Assembly (NCBI GenBank): GCA_035610365.1
Contig: CM069438.1
Coordinates: 50,030,837-50,094,836, forward strand
Direction of reading: 5' to 3'
DNA from: Aquatica leii
Taxonomy: Eukaryota > Arthropoda > Insecta > Coleoptera > Lampyridae
Length of the DNA: 64,000 nucleotides
The notes under the pieces were generated by a model, which searched no databases, was not told the origin of the DNA, and saw only the letters and a list, made by a program, of their open reading frames with translations. Position numbers and translations under genes: made by a program. Below are positions 62,831-64,000 of this stretch, in pieces (the stretch's first letter is position 1; the number at the start of each line of letters is the position of its first letter).

Positions 62831-64000
62831 TATAATCTCGTAAAAAAGATTTTGTATTAAGACACAAACAATAAAAATTCTAAATGTGTTAAACATTTTA
62901 AAACTAATTAAGATTGCGTTATAGATATAATCAACGAACGTAGATAATTAATTGTTGGAAGAACTTTTAAAACAAATAATTTATATTGTGTAAAAGCACA
63001 TGGAATATAAGCGATAAAATACAGTATGCTGAATTAAAATTGAGAAACTTCGTGCTAAAACTTGTACAAATATTTAACAAAATGGGATTAACTACAATAA
63101 AGAGCTATTCACAAACTTTGGCGCAGGTAATTTCCTTAAGATAAACAAGACATTTATTAAACACGTCGCAAAACAGCAAAAGACAACAACTTGTAACCGA
63201 CGATACTACAACTTATATTTATTTAAGTTTAGTATCAATTGTGTGAATATACGTTGTAATCAACAACTTTTTTATAGTAATTTAATTGTTTTTAAAAAGA
63301 AAGAACAATTAATTATGTAAAAACTACTTTATTGATCTATAAAAAGTATGTTGTAATAGTAATATAAGTATTTAAATAATTACAGTATTAGGAAAAATTG
63401 CATTAGTTTTTCTAAGGTTGCTTGATGCACTTTTTTTTATTTTTATTGTTTTTTGTGTCAACTTTTTTTTTGTTAATTTATGTTGATAAATGTAAATTTT
63501 AACGGAAACAAAAAAAAATTTGGCGCTTAACGTGGGGCTTTTTACTAATTTTTTTGTTTGTTTTATTTATTTGTTTTAAATAAAGTAAATAAGATTAGGT
63601 CGACGATTTGAATTTGATAACATAAAATTACAGCACCAACGATATTTAAAAATTTCACAGACAAAAATTTTTTTACAAGCACTAATGGAAGAACGACAAA
63701 TATTAAGTAATCGCATTAAACTTAAAAACATTTAAGTACAAAAACTGTCTTTATCTAAAAAATAAAAAATTATTCCCATTTCTTATCTTTGCGCTGCAGG
63801 AGTTAACAATACCTGAACGTCTATTATTTTTTAATTTGATGCCAGTGTCGTTAAATAAATTCTTTTGTCTTTGTTTTTTAAAGAGGAGGTTTTTAGTTTA
63901 CCAATTAATTAGATGCGGTTAAAGCTTAAAAAATGGCGTAGATTACGTAGTTAATTGTTAAGCGTTTAAAGACAATAAATTGCATTTCGGCTGGCAAACA
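62831..64000. other. AT-rich, nothing recognised
   Basis: AT-rich DNA with homopolymer runs; no gene, RNA or transposon end identified. Confidence 0.45.

Overview
The window is an AT-rich stretch of a eukaryotic genome, most likely an arthropod and probably an insect. The evidence is indirect: a Jockey-clade LINE with Cys-rich gag knuckles, purine-rich LINEs, a Ty3/gypsy pol relict and KRBA2-like integrase-family relicts, set in intron-like or heterochromatin-like AT-rich DNA. I found no convincing host protein-coding gene, tRNA or rRNA. Everything coding that I recognise belongs to mobile elements, nearly all of it broken.

Layout. 1-5.3 kb: an old truncated copy of a TGTTAC-ended repeat, then diverged repeats that recur at 62.3-62.8 kb. 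5.3-23 kb: very AT-rich DNA made of at least four direct copies of a 2-2.5 kb low-complexity unit. One copy is split by a 4.05 kb terminal-inverted-repeat element (14797-18849) with arrays of sub-terminal repeats. 23-25 kb: AT-rich, nothing recognised. 25-32.2 kb: two purine-rich degenerate LINEs on the + strand, with a Ty3/gypsy pol fossil (- strand) and a 164-bp hairpin between them. The hairpin's apex closely resembles a hammerhead ribozyme core. 33.6-39.06 kb: a TGT...ACA LTR (- strand) split by a nearly complete 4.6 kb Jockey element with a 35-bp target duplication. 39.07-40.6 kb: a second, older Jockey-like fragment (+). 40.6-40.8 kb: an isolated KRBA2-like C-terminal tail.

41.15-48.1 kb is a GATA-rich satellite field. 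It contains pure arrays of an octamer (GATACTTT), an 18-copy array of 137/129-bp units that differ by one octamer, and degenerate octamer-derived DNA. A related block recurs at 53.45-54.6 kb. 48.1-50.9 kb is AT-rich without recognisable genes.

51-62.2 kb is a complex tandem duplication. It carries fossil fragments of a KRBA2/SCAND3-like protein (zinc finger plus the conserved C-terminal region, - strand), interrupted by 1.25-1.34 kb TGTTAC...GTAACA elements. Two of these are flanked by perfect 4-bp target duplications. An internal 1.42 kb tandem duplication lies at 58.4-61.3 kb.

The pieces do not act together as a pathway. The window is a nested record of insertions, segmental duplications and satellite growth. 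The items most worth a second look are the hammerhead-like hairpin (28683-28846), the 4-kb sub-terminal-repeat transposon, the TGTTAC elements with their palindromic insertion site, and the octamer-derived satellite.
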